Source: Gammaproteobacteria bacterium (GTDB lineage Bacteria > Pseudomonadota > Gammaproteobacteria > Pseudomonadales > Azotimanducaceae). From it: a stretch of DNA of 64,000 bases. The translations under genes were made by a program, and so were the position numbers. Location of the stretch: assembly GCA_009841615.1 (NCBI GenBank), contig VXLL01000028.1, forward strand, positions 1-64,000. The letters are read 5' to 3'. Under the pieces are notes generated by a model. The model made no database searches, was not told the origin of the DNA, and worked only from the letters and a program-made list of their open reading frames with translations. Of this stretch, positions 19,201 through 27,590 are shown in pieces (position 1 is the stretch's first letter; each line of letters starts with the position of its first letter).

Positions 19201-19222
19201 GGACTTATCCAGCTGATTAGAC
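19201..19222 (+). repeat. Left terminal inverted repeat of the TnpB element
   Basis: Bases 19204-19222 are a perfect reverse complement of 20519-20537. The outer GGA differs from GGT on the other end by one base. The tnpB stop codon (TAA on the minus strand, 19219-19217) lies inside this repeat. Confidence 0.85.
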
Positions 19223-20437
19223 AACTGATGACAATTTTAACGCTTCCTTGAGGCTGCTATTAATCAACGCTAGGTCAAGATAATAGTCTGACATCCCCTC
19301 CACGTTTTCGGAAAATTCCAGGACGCTGACCCCCAGCTGCCCTATTAAGTTGATTCCTTCTCGGCGAATATTCTTCGCGGCGTTCAAGTCTCTATTCAGA
19401 ATCGTACCGCAACTGAAACATTCCCAAGTACGGTCCGACAGAGTTAATTCTCTATTAACCGAACCGCATTCAAAACAGGTTTTGCTGGACGGACACCACT
19501 GATCGATTTCAACAAAGTGTTTTCCACGCCAAGCACACTTATATGCAACGAGTCGAGAAAATTCTCCTAGTCCTAAATCTTGCACGTGCTTTGCCAGTTT
19601 CCTGTTTTTCGTCATACCACTCACATTCAGTTTTTCTAAGATGACTGCTTGGTTCTCGTCAACCATCTTCGTGCTGGACTTATGTAAAAAGTCATGACGA
19701 CAATTTGCTACTTTTTCGTGTATTCGTGCTACTTTTAACCGTTGCTTAGTGCGCCGGTGTGATCCGAATTGTTTTCTTGATAAGGACTTTTGTGCCGTTC
19801 GCAACCGCGCGTGATATTTCATAAAGTGTCGCGGGTTCGCAATCCTGTTGCCGTTCGAATCGACTGCGAAGTCCTTGATTCCAACGTCAACACCAATTAC
19901 TTTGTTTTTGGGGATCGTTTTGTTTAGATTTGGTTGTTCGGCGCCGTCATCGACCAATATTGACACGAAATACGTATTTGTTGGAGTTTTCTTGAGCGTC
20001 ACGGTCTTGATTTTCCCGAGAAAATACCGATCTAAATTGATTTTCACCAGACCTAATTTCGGAATGTGAATCTTCCTACCCTTGAATTTCACGCCTTGTG
20101 GGTAATAACACGCTTGGTTGAGATCATGTTTCGACTTAAACACCGGGGCTCTACTGTGGCCGTTTTTATGGCGGGTATAACCATCCATCAAGTTTTTGAT
20201 CGCCTGATTTAATGACTGTGCGTACGCGCCAGTCAACCAGCGGTATTCATCCGTCATCTTTAGTCGCGCTAAATCGGTCGTCATTTCTATAAAAGACATA
20301 CGACGCTCTTTAATTGCGCGCAGATCTCGATTTGCAGCGAGATAATAGTTGTACGCCCACCGAACGGCACCAAACTCTCTCTCTAACACTTCCTGCTGGG
20401 ATCTAGTTGGATATATTCGATATTTAAACGCTTTCAT
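19217..20437 (-). CDS. tnpB: RNA-guided endonuclease TnpB
   Basis: 406 residues, full length. The split RuvC residues are all present: Asp184 in GVDVGIKDF, Glu268 in VILEKLN and Asp350 in 'LNRDLNAAKNI'. The zinc ribbon C321-x2-C324 ... C340-x2-C343 (CFECG, CFSCG) is intact. The N-terminal HTH/wedge region (KAFKYRIYPT) is typical. TnpB proteins of IS200/IS605 and IS607 elements are omega-RNA-guided nucleases; the omega-RNA normally spans the 3' end of tnpB and the element end. No tnpA (HUH or serine recombinase) is present. The stop codon is inside the terminal repeat, so the guide would be read from the neighbouring DUF4143 gene. Confidence 0.92.
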   Translation of the reverse strand: MKAFKYRIYPTRSQQEVLEREFGAVRWAYNYYLAANRDLRAIKERRMSFIEMTTDLARLKMTDEYRWLTGAYAQSLNQAIKNLMDGYTRHKNGHSRAPVFKSKHDLNQACYYPQGVKFKGRKIHIPKLGLVKINLDRYFLGKIKTVTLKKTPTNTYFVSILVDDGAEQPNLNKTIPKNKVIGVDVGIKDFAVDSNGNRIANPRHFMKYHARLRTAQKSLSRKQFGSHRRTKQRLKVARIHEKVANCRHDFLHKSSTKMVDENQAVILEKLNVSGMTKNRKLAKHVQDLGLGEFSRLVAYKCAWRGKHFVEIDQWCPSSKTCFECGSVNRELTLSDRTWECFSCGTILNRDLNAAKNIRREGINLIGQLGVSVLEFSENVEGMSDYYLDLALINSSLKEALKLSSVV

Positions 20438-20518
20438 TTGTACGGATAGCTTAACACAAAACAGAACAGATGGGAAATCAATGGCTTTTTAAATCAATCA
20501 ACTTGATCTTCAGAAATA

Positions 20519-20540
20519 GTCTAATCAGCTGGATAAGACC
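20519..20540 (-). repeat. Right terminal inverted repeat of the TnpB element
   Basis: Reverse complement reads GGTCTTATCCAGCTGATTAG and continues with AC; 19 bases match the left end exactly. It is directly followed by the second copy of CTAAACTTT. Confidence 0.85.
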
Positions 20541-20549
20541 CTAAACTTT
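20541..20549. repeat. Target-site duplication, right copy
   Basis: CTAAACTTT. On the minus strand this copy encodes the last codons of trmB (ACT AAA GTT read through to the TAG stop at 20543-20541). Confidence 0.8.
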
Positions 20550-21221
20550 AGTACGATCCCGCGAGTACGCGAAATCCCATATCTTCTGTCCGGCATCTAG
20601 TGCTTTTTGTCGATAACGAGACTGCGGAGGCGGTTCTATGAGATTGATTTCAATTTTATAAAACGAATCACTCATATTACTATGAATTTGCTCAGCGTAG
20701 TCACCCGCATCAGTAGCGATGTAAACAATACCAGTCGCTGACATTTTGCGATGTACAAGTGCTACAAACTCGGCATTAATCAATCTTCGGCGGTGGTGTC
20801 TTTGTTTTGGCCATGGATCAGGAAACAGAGCATAGAGCAAATCGATACTGTCATTTGGAATCACTTCTAGTACAGTCGTCGCTTCTTCCTCGACTATGCG
20901 AACATTTCTCAGTTCCGCGCGCTCACATCGGTTGACTAAAGCACCGATACCTGGTCGATAGACGTCAATCCCCAGACATTGCCAGGTTGGATTTTGGTTC
21001 GCTATATGCGCGATTACTTCACCATTACCGAAACCGATTTCGACAAAGACCTTTTCTGCTTGAGCTGTGAAATATTCTCGAAGATCTTGAGGTGCTAATC
21101 GATATTCAGGTAGGTTCGCGTATCCTTTAGCTTGTGCTTTCGACATGCGCGAGCTACGTCGAACATACAGTTGTCGTTGGTTGTAGGTGAGAGTGGAATC
21201 GGATTCCACTGACGATGGCAC
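20541..21221 (-). CDS. trmB: tRNA (guanine-46-N7)-methyltransferase
   Basis: 226 residues. It methylates G46 of tRNA using S-adenosylmethionine. Visible are the SAM-binding EIGFGNGE, then IDVYRPGIG, and the family signature FPDPWPKQRHHRRRL. The start used is ATG 21221; an internal ATG at 21146 (MSKAQAKGY) is possible. It follows rpoH by 14 bases and is probably co-transcribed. Its stop codon is in the right target duplication of the TnpB element, so insertion left it intact. Confidence 0.92.
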   Translation of the reverse strand: MPSSVESDSTLTYNQRQLYVRRSSRMSKAQAKGYANLPEYRLAPQDLREYFTAQAEKVFVEIGFGNGEVIAHIANQNPTWQCLGIDVYRPGIGALVNRCERAELRNVRIVEEEATTVLEVIPNDSIDLLYALFPDPWPKQRHHRRRLINAEFVALVHRKMSATGIVYIATDAGDYAEQIHSNMSDSFYKIEINLIEPPPQSRYRQKALDAGQKIWDFAYSRDRTKV

Positions 21222-21235
21222 TACGCGCGAGTGAA

Positions 21236-22096
21236 TTACGCGACGAGTAGATGTCCTCGTATTTTTTCCATCGCCGCTGATTCGAGTTGGCGAATGCGTT
21301 CCGCAGACACGCCAAACTTTGAGGCAAGTTCTTGCAACGTTGCCTTCGGTTCGGATAACCAGCGTTCCATCAACACGACTCGGCTTCTTTCGTCAAGAGT
21401 TTGAATTGCTGTATAAAGACGTTCGTGTTGTTGTGTGTCCCAATCTTCCTTCTCAAGAACTACTTCAGCGATGGGAGTCTCATCAACAAAGGTCTGTGCC
21501 GGGGACCAAGATGTCGATTCGTCATCGTCGGAGACAGAAGTGTCAAAATTAACATCGGGAGAGGACATCCTGCCTTCCATTTGGGACACGTCATCAGTAC
21601 GGACACCGAAATCCTCGGCAATGGCTTCTGTTTCCTTCCGCGTAAGCCATCCCGTGTGGCCTTTCTTGGCATCGCGTAATTTGAAGAACAACTTACGTTG
21701 CGCTTTCGTAGTAGCAATTTTGACAATACGCCAGTTTTTAATGATGAATTCATGAATCTCTGCGCGAATCCAATGAACTGCAAATGAAACGAGCCGCACG
21801 CCGACATTCGGGTCGAAGCGTTTAACTGCTTTCATGAGCCCGATGTTTCCTTCTTGGATCAAATCGGCATCTGCCAAACCATAGCCGCGGTAGGTACGCG
21901 CAATATGTACCACAAATCGTAGGTGACTGAGAATTAATTCTCGAGCTGCTTCCAAGTCCCCATCATCATAAAATCGGCGCGCTAAATTCTGTTCCTCGTC
22001 CGCGGTTAGGATGGAAAACGCGTTGACAGAATGTATATAGGACCGAAGGTCGCTACCTGGCGATAATTGATTGATAGGAATGACGCTAGAACTCAT
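21236..22096 (-). CDS. rpoH: RNA polymerase heat-shock sigma factor sigma-32
   Basis: 286 residues. Region 2 contains ARRFYDDGDLEAARELI, 'SHLRFVVHIARTYRGYGL', 'DLIQEGNIGLMKAV' and VRLVSFAVHWIRAEI. The RpoH box QRKLFFKLR, which separates sigma-32 from other group-3 factors, is present. Region 4 ends with ELASKFGVSAERIRQLE. It drives heat-shock genes; hsp20 at 49763-50200 is a likely target. A sigma-70-like promoter overlapped by a consensus CIRCE operator lies 35-72 bases upstream, implying HrcA control. Confidence 0.95.
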   Translation of the reverse strand: MSSSVIPINQLSPGSDLRSYIHSVNAFSILTADEEQNLARRFYDDGDLEAARELILSHLRFVVHIARTYRGYGLADADLIQEGNIGLMKAVKRFDPNVGVRLVSFAVHWIRAEIHEFIIKNWRIVKIATTKAQRKLFFKLRDAKKGHTGWLTRKETEAIAEDFGVRTDDVSQMEGRMSSPDVNFDTSVSDDDESTSWSPAQTFVDETPIAEVVLEKEDWDTQQHERLYTAIQTLDERSRVVLMERWLSEPKATLQELASKFGVSAERIRQLESAAMEKIRGHLLVA

Positions 22097-22130
22097 TTGT
22101 AAACTTGATTTCTTTGCAACAACATTAAAT

Positions 22131-22158
22131 ATTATACTAATTTAGCACTCCCTGTCTA
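22131..22158 (-). promoter_or_regulatory. rpoH promoter, sigma-70 type
   Basis: On the minus strand, -10 TATAAT (22136-22131, perfect consensus) and -35 TAGACA (22158-22153, five of six) with a 16-base spacer. The spacer and -35 lie inside the CIRCE operator. Confidence 0.7.
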
Positions 22159-22168
22159 CGAGTGCTAA
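22142..22168. promoter_or_regulatory. CIRCE operator (HrcA binding site)
   Basis: TTAGCACTC-N9-GAGTGCTAA, identical to the CIRCE consensus on both arms and in spacing. It starts 46 bases before the rpoH ATG and covers the -35 region and spacer of its promoter, the geometry of a repressor site. HrcA is the known ligand of this element; hrcA itself is not in the window. Confidence 0.93.
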
Positions 22169-22414
22169 CTCGTTAAAAAGTTCCGTTTTAAAAGAACAAT
22201 GCATACATCTTTGCTCCGTTAACTATCTAAGGGCGGTAGATCAAAACTCAAGGGTGCTTCGATGCCAACTCAAAATAACAAGTCCGTGCGGACAGAAGCA
22301 CTCTGTCCTGTGAAACTAGGCTACATGTTCTAATATAGACAGCAGGGTGTAGCGCAAGTAGCCTCGACCATGGCGAGTGTTCGAAAAGCGATTTGTGATG
22401 TCTCTGAAAGCTAA

Positions 22415-22861
22415 CTACCGTTGCAGATTCGCAATTAGTACTAGACCGCTTCCAATGAGAGTAACAACCATGAAAATCATGATTACCCAACCACAATAAA
22501 TCGCACCAACTAGCGAAGCAATACTGGCGATGGCAGGTGGGACGATCGGCGTATTGGGCAAGTTAATCAGTACGGTAACCAGAATGATAATCGACAATAT
22601 CGCTCCGACAATGCCTTGAGACAGGACTTTCCTATGATTTAACTCTAATGTATAGTCTACAATTGTTTTCGCGGTAGCTTCGGCTTGTTCTAAATTGCTT
22701 TCCGGCATATTGGTGAGCATCCGCTCATAAACTCTTGCCCTAAATGTCTCTGGATCCCCTTGCGCAACCTTAGCCATTGTCGCATAGACAGCCGTAATAA
22801 GCGATACTACAATACAGATAGACGCGACCACTGCAGCGACAATTTTTCCTGTTTTTCTCAT
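22415..22861 (-). CDS. Small integral membrane protein of unknown function
   Basis: 148 residues with about four hydrophobic spans (residues 8-28, 80-100, 104-124, 127-145). A soluble acidic/polar loop (DPETFRARVYERMLTNMPE) sits between spans 1 and 2. I do not recognise the family. It is a lone minus-strand gene between rpoH and the divergent amtB. Shine-Dalgarno is weak. Confidence 0.6.
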   Translation of the reverse strand: MRKTGKIVAAVVASICIVVSLITAVYATMAKVAQGDPETFRARVYERMLTNMPESNLEQAEATAKTIVDYTLELNHRKVLSQGIVGAILSIIILVTVLINLPNTPIVPPAIASIASLVGAIYCGWVIMIFMVVTLIGSGLVLIANLQR

Positions 22862-23226
22862 CTTAGACAGTTTCTTGACCGATAAAGGAACGGATTTTAG
22901 TTGAAGACTCAGAAAGACATACCACTCAACCTACCCTGTACCGAAACTGACTGATTAACGATACGGTAGTCCTTCACTAGTAGAAAACTAAAGCAACATC
23001 CTGTTGATTTACAACCATCTCCGACAGAGTTTGTTAGCAACAATGTGCCAATGAATTGTTGACTTCTGACTTAGTTAGAATTTAGTTGTTATGACTCAAA
23101 GATTCGTTTCATTTTCCGAAACGAATCGTCAGTCTTCGTTTAGCTACGGACTACAGGTGGCGAACTTCTCGCTGTGTCGCCATCGCGACCGTTCAATTAG
23201 ATTGAATCCCTGGAGGATGTTCGTCC
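22862..23226. other. Intergenic region between divergent membrane-protein gene and amtB
   Basis: 365 bases without a supported gene. It holds a perfect 10-bp inverted repeat at 23101-23127. A shorter inverted pair (TGGCGA / TCGCCA) lies around 23158-23182, and GGAGG precedes the amtB start. I looked for a sigma-54 TGGCAC-N5-TTGC site, usual before amtB, and found none. Confidence 0.6.
23101..23127. promoter_or_regulatory. Inverted repeat upstream of amtB
   Basis: GATTCGTTTC-N7-GAAACGAATC, ten perfect base pairs around a 7-base centre, 100 bases before the amtB ATG. It could be an operator or an mRNA hairpin. There is no T-run, so a terminator is unlikely. Confidence 0.5.
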
Positions 23227-24630
23227 ATGATTCCAACTTTTCGCAATAAGCTACCGAACAAGACCAGGCTAAGAGCGCTTACCTTGACCGGTGTGCTCTG
23301 CCTCGTCGCGTTACCGATATCCGCCAACCAAGATTTGGGATACGTTTTAAACTCACTTTCATTTCTGATTTGGGGTGTATTGGTAATGTGGATGTGTGCT
23401 GGTTTCACCATGCTTGAATCCGGCACAGTGCGAACCAAGAACGCATCCGTGATTTGTTTGAAGAACCTCGGTTTGTTCTCCATTGCGTGCATCACTTATT
23501 ACATCATCGGCTATGATTTGATGTACACCGACGTAACGCAATTTATCGGTAGACCTTTCACTACCGGTTTCGGTCATGGACCGTCAGAAGCTGAAATCGC
23601 GATGATTTCAGTAGAAGCATCATCCAGCACGGAAGTTGTGTCGAACGGCTACGCGACCATGTCCGATTGGTTCTTCCAAATGGTGTTTGTCGCAACCACG
23701 GCTTCGATCGTTTCAGGCGCTTTAGCCGAACGAGTCCGATTATGGTCGTTCTTCGCGTTCATCTTTATATTGGTTAGCTTCATCTACCCCGTGGTTGGCG
23801 CGATGACTTGGGGCGAAGGTTTTCTTGATCAGAAAGGTTTTACAGACTTTGCCGGTTCAACGATCGTGCATTCAACAGGAGGTTGGGCGGCACTTGCGGG
23901 AGTTCTCATTGTTGGACCACGAATTGGCAAATTTAGAAAGAATGGAACAGTCCATCCGACCCCACCATCGAATGTGCCCCTAGTGACTTTAGGAGTTTTA
24001 ATCCTCTGGTTAGGCTGGATGGGATTCAATGGCGGCTCCGTGTTAGCAATGGATAACCCACATAACGCGACAATCATGAGCGACGTTATTGCCAACACCG
24101 TGATGGCAGGTGCCGCTGGAGTCTTGACCGTCATGGCGCTGTCGAAAGTGATTCTCGGGCGAATGAGTCTTCTTGCAGTATTGAACGGCGCGATTGCTGG
24201 GCTCGTTTCAATCACTGCCGCACCTGATTTTCACGACAAGATCTGGCTGGCTATCGTGATCGGAGCTGTTGGCGGCTTGTTGTGTCTCATCACAATGAGA
24301 TTGTTCGATACGATCAAAATTGACGACGTGGTTTCCGCTATCCCAGCCCACTTAGTGGCTGGGATCTGGGGAACGTTGGCAGTCTGCTTCACCAAGGCCG
24401 ATGCTTCTCTCTGGATTCAGTTTCTAGGCATTGTCATCGTTGGCGCGTTTACGTTCATAGTTTCTTGGGTGGCGTGGTACGTCATCGACTTGATCTTTGG
24501 TCTCAGAATTAGTGCCGAAACCGAAGAGTTAGGACAAGATGTGACTGAATTAGGTATGGAAACGTATCCAGAATTTGTCCAAGTCATCGATCACGAAATG
24601 TACGCCGAAGAGATCGAAGCTACAAAATAA
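23227..24630 (+). CDS. amtB: Ammonium transporter Amt
   Basis: 467 residues with a signal-like N-terminus and 11 predicted spans. Pore features are visible: DFAGSTIVHSTGGWAAL (conserved Asp and first pore His) and AIPAHLVAGIWGTL (second pore His). GGAGG precedes the ATG. The usual PII partner glnK is not adjacent, so regulation may differ from the E. coli glnK-amtB operon. A convergent hairpin separates it from the aminotransferase gene. Confidence 0.93.
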   Translation: MIPTFRNKLPNKTRLRALTLTGVLCLVALPISANQDLGYVLNSLSFLIWGVLVMWMCAGFTMLESGTVRTKNASVICLKNLGLFSIACITYYIIGYDLMYTDVTQFIGRPFTTGFGHGPSEAEIAMISVEASSSTEVVSNGYATMSDWFFQMVFVATTASIVSGALAERVRLWSFFAFIFILVSFIYPVVGAMTWGEGFLDQKGFTDFAGSTIVHSTGGWAALAGVLIVGPRIGKFRKNGTVHPTPPSNVPLVTLGVLILWLGWMGFNGGSVLAMDNPHNATIMSDVIANTVMAGAAGVLTVMALSKVILGRMSLLAVLNGAIAGLVSITAAPDFHDKIWLAIVIGAVGGLLCLITMRLFDTIKIDDVVSAIPAHLVAGIWGTLAVCFTKADASLWIQFLGIVIVGAFTFIVSWVAWYVIDLIFGLRISAETEELGQDVTELGMETYPEFVQVIDHEMYAEEIEATK

Positions 24631-24646
24631 CAAAGTAGTTGACATG

Positions 24647-24679
24647 AGTTAGAGCCTGTATCTACGGTAGGCTCTAACT
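24647..24679. terminator. Candidate bidirectional terminator between amtB and the aminotransferase
   Basis: AGTTAGAGCCT and its exact reverse complement AGGCTCTAACT form an 11-bp stem with an 11-base loop, placed between two convergent genes. The T-tract is short on both sides, so efficiency is uncertain. Confidence 0.55.
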
Positions 24680-26069
24680 AATTCCCAGCGAATTTTTCGA
24701 TTGTTTCGAGTAGTGCTCGTTCGAACTTAGTAAACAACTCGTCGATTTGGCCGTCTGTTATCACAAGCGGCGGGCAGAAACAGACAACATCTCCGAGGGC
24801 TCGGACCACGAGTCCATGGTGCAAGCACCGTTCCATGCAGTACGCGCCAACTTTTGCGTCTCGAGCAAACGATTCTTTCGTTTCTTTGCTTTTGACGAGT
24901 TCAATCGCACCTATTAGTCCAATGCCACGCGCTTCGCCGACAATCGGCAGGTCCTTGAACGCACGCAGTCTTTCTTGAAAGATTTCGGCTTTGTGCGCGA
25001 CCGATTGAAACAAGTCTAATCTCTCCATAATCTCGATGTTTTGAAGTGCTACAGCAGCACACACCGGATGCCCGGTATAGGTGAACCCATGGGCGAACAT
25101 CCCCGAAGTACGCGTTGCTTCCTTAATCGATTCGTAAATGAATTCAGGTACGATCACAGCACTGATCGGTAGGTACGCGCTCGACAGTGCTTTGGCTAGA
25201 CTTACTGTCGTTGGCTTGATATCCATGGTTTGGCAGCCGAATGGATTTCCTGTTCTCCCGAAACCGCAGATTACCTCATCGTCAATGAACAGAATGTCGT
25301 AGCGTTGTAGCACTTCTTGAATTTTCGCGAAATAACCTATGGGTGGGACGATAACTCCACCTGCACCCATAACCGGCTCGGCTATAAATGCGGCTACAGT
25401 TTCCGGTGCTTCTTGCAGAATGAGGTCTTCCAATTCAGTCGCCAGACGCGAACTAAATTCCTCTTCACTCTCACCCGCTTCTGCGAACCGGTAATGATGC
25501 GGATTACTCGTATGCAAGATCCCATGAATGGGGAGATCAAAGTTCTTGTGGAAAGCAGGTAGTCCGGTTAAACTACCGGCACCAAGAGTTACTCCATGGT
25601 ATGCACCCCAACGTGAGATCACCTTTTTCTTTTCAGATTTCCCGATCACGTTGTGATATAGCCACAACAGTTTGAGCTGCGTGTCGTTCGCGTCCGAACC
25701 GGATTGTCCTAGAAACACTCGCCCGTTCTCAATCGGGACCATCTCACTAAGTTTCTCTGCGAGCAATACACTTGGTTCGTTAGTTACCCCTGCGAACAAC
25801 TGGGCATACGACAAGGTTCGCATCTGTTCCTCTGCAACAGAGGCTAATTCTTCGACACCATATCCCAGAGCAGAACACCAAAGTCCCGCCATTCCCTCTA
25901 AGTATTGTTTACCGGTTGCATCCCAGATATAAACACCCTTCGCACGCTGTCGGATTAAGGGTCCTGTTTCGTGAAACTCTGCTAGATTCGTTGTTGGGTG
26001 GAATACAAAACGCAAATCACGCGCTTCAAGTGATGTCGGAGGGAATTCGTTGTGGAAACGTTCACTCAT
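24678..26069 (-). CDS. Class III pyridoxal-phosphate aminotransferase (omega-amino acid type)
   Basis: 463 residues. The PLP lysine is in SLAKALSSAY, and the cofactor Asp is in LFIDDEVICGFGRTG. 'GSDANDTQLKL', 'YHGVTLGAGSLTG' and 'HGFTYTGHPV' match the omega-amino-acid/polyamine:pyruvate aminotransferase group (SpuC-like). A substrate such as putrescine, beta-alanine or taurine cannot be fixed from sequence. Beta-alanine or 3-aminoisobutyrate would give the semialdehydes used by mmsA, an appealing but unproven link. Its stop overlaps the convergent hairpin. Confidence 0.88.
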   Translation of the reverse strand: MSERFHNEFPPTSLEARDLRFVFHPTTNLAEFHETGPLIRQRAKGVYIWDATGKQYLEGMAGLWCSALGYGVEELASVAEEQMRTLSYAQLFAGVTNEPSVLLAEKLSEMVPIENGRVFLGQSGSDANDTQLKLLWLYHNVIGKSEKKKVISRWGAYHGVTLGAGSLTGLPAFHKNFDLPIHGILHTSNPHHYRFAEAGESEEEFSSRLATELEDLILQEAPETVAAFIAEPVMGAGGVIVPPIGYFAKIQEVLQRYDILFIDDEVICGFGRTGNPFGCQTMDIKPTTVSLAKALSSAYLPISAVIVPEFIYESIKEATRTSGMFAHGFTYTGHPVCAAVALQNIEIMERLDLFQSVAHKAEIFQERLRAFKDLPIVGEARGIGLIGAIELVKSKETKESFARDAKVGAYCMERCLHHGLVVRALGDVVCFCPPLVITDGQIDELFTKFERALLETIEKFAGN

Positions 26070-26163
26070 AGAATTACTTTTGTCCGATTAGCTACCTCCC
26101 TTGCGCGCAACTCATCTGTTATTCCGGTCGTACGCAGGGTGGTATTTGTACGAGAACACTATT

Positions 26164-26967
26164 ATGGCGTTTATTGCCTCAATCGCGGGTTCAGACTCCT
26201 CTGGTGGGGCCGGCATTCAAGCAGACGTTTCTTGCATAGAAGCTTTGGGACACCATGCGCTAAGCGTTATTACTGCGATAACTGCTCAAGACAAACATGG
26301 CGTGCAGCATATCAAAAACAGCGACGAGACAACAGTCCAAGCTCAATTAAACGCCGTCTTTTCATCCTTCGATGTCGGTGCAGTTAAAAGTGGAATGCTG
26401 CCGAATGCTGTTAATATTCAAGCTCTTGCGAGAACCTTGCAAGATCAATCCAAGCCACTTTCATACGTTCTCGATCCTGTCATATGTGCATCAAGCGGAG
26501 AGCTACTTGTCCAAGAAGAATCGATTCAAGCGATGGCACAACAACTCTTCCCTCTGGCGACAGTCGTGACTCCCAACATTTCCGAAACGGAATGCATAAC
26601 AGGCCGAACCATAAACACTCTCGAGGAGACTATTTCAGCGGCGCACGAGATTCTAAGCCTAGGCTGTCAAGCAGTTTTAATCACCGGTGGTCATGCGGAA
26701 ACAGACCCTGGGGTGGATGTCTTTCTTGATTCGCGGAGCAAAGACACCCCAGCTTACATACAGGACCGATTCATTGCTGATCGATCACCTCGTGGCACGG
26801 GGTGCACCTACGCGTCCGCGATTGCCTGCGGGCTAGCCTCTCAATCGACTCTATATGATGCCATACAGAAAGCTAAACGGTACATAACTCTGGCGATAGC
26901 AAATGCTACTCCGGTTGAATCAAAAGTTTGGTTCTTAAACCATCAGGTCGCCGCGAGCGAACTATGA
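26164..26967 (+). CDS. thiD: Hydroxymethylpyrimidine/phosphomethylpyrimidine kinase
   Basis: 267 residues from ATG 26164; an in-frame ATG at 26101 would add 21 residues that do not fit the family. The N-terminus IASIAGSDSSGGAGIQADV is the ThiD substrate motif, and 'SPRGTGCTYASAIA' is the C-terminal anion-hole/catalytic motif. It phosphorylates HMP to HMP-PP for thiamine synthesis. The stop overlaps the thiE start (ATGA). No TPP riboswitch is visible upstream. Confidence 0.93.
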   Translation: MAFIASIAGSDSSGGAGIQADVSCIEALGHHALSVITAITAQDKHGVQHIKNSDETTVQAQLNAVFSSFDVGAVKSGMLPNAVNIQALARTLQDQSKPLSYVLDPVICASSGELLVQEESIQAMAQQLFPLATVVTPNISETECITGRTINTLEETISAAHEILSLGCQAVLITGGHAETDPGVDVFLDSRSKDTPAYIQDRFIADRSPRGTGCTYASAIACGLASQSTLYDAIQKAKRYITLAIANATPVESKVWFLNHQVAASEL

Positions 26968-27590
26968 CGCGACCAGTATTACATGTCATCACCGACGAAA
27001 CACTCCAGCGACACTTCACCCACGAACAACTAGCCCAAAGAATGGCTGACGCCGGTGCCGATTTCCTGCAGTTTCGGGAGAAGCGTTCTAAAGACACTCT
27101 GGCACTACTCAAGACGGCTCAGGCACTCCAACAAGTTTGCCAGCAGTCGACTCACACTCGACTAATCGTAAACGATCGCGCAGATGTCGCCGTCGCAATT
27201 GATGATTGTGGTGTTCATCTAGGCCAACGCGACCTGCCCGTCGCCATCGTGCGTCAGATATTGGGTCCGGAACGCATTATCGGAGGCACGCTCAACGATC
27301 CCAATGAGTTTTCTCGAAGTTGGGCTCAGCATTTCAACTATTTGGGAGTGGGACCGGTGTTCGGAACAAACTCGAAAACGAACTCAGCACCATCTCTCGG
27401 ACTTGATGCTTTAACCGAGCTTTGTCAAGCTAGCCCTGTCGACGTCATCGCGATCGGGAACATCACATTGAAAAACATTGACGACGTCCTCGCAGCCGGA
27501 GTGGCTGGAGTAGCGGTACTTTCGGCCATCGTCTGCAGCAAAGATCCAGCCAAACAAACCCAAGAATTTATGAAGGCTCTAGGCGCATGA
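26964..27590 (+). CDS. thiE: Thiamine-phosphate synthase
   Basis: 208 residues from the ATG that overlaps the thiD stop. It condenses HMP-PP with thiazole phosphate. Motifs: DFLQFREKRSKD, 'RLIVNDRADVA', 'GVHLGQRDLP', 'YLGVGPVFGT' and 'VIAIGNI'. The usual IG-x-S strand is IIGGTLND here, a mild variation. It is followed, again by ATGA overlap, by a second member of the fold. Confidence 0.92.
   Translation: MTRPVLHVITDETLQRHFTHEQLAQRMADAGADFLQFREKRSKDTLALLKTAQALQQVCQQSTHTRLIVNDRADVAVAIDDCGVHLGQRDLPVAIVRQILGPERIIGGTLNDPNEFSRSWAQHFNYLGVGPVFGTNSKTNSAPSLGLDALTELCQASPVDVIAIGNITLKNIDDVLAAGVAGVAVLSAIVCSKDPAKQTQEFMKALGA

Larger units (their letters stand above)
19200..20540 (-). mobile_element. TnpB-only element with terminal inverted repeats
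   Basis: About 1.34 kb carrying a single gene, tnpB, on the minus strand. The ends are inverted copies: GGACTTATCC... on the left and GGTCTTATCC... on the reverse complement of the right, with 19 perfect bases CTTATCCAGCTGATTAGAC at 19204-19222 and 20519-20537. A 9-bp direct repeat CTAAACTTT flanks it. IS605/IS607-type TnpB elements normally have neither terminal inverted repeats nor target duplications, so this looks like a unit moved by a DDE-type transposase supplied in trans. The left end has one extra G next to the duplication. Confidence 0.8.

Noticed and set aside
22248-22496. Minus-strand frame overlapping the small membrane protein gene
   Set aside because: Composition is unlike a real protein and it overlaps a better-supported frame.
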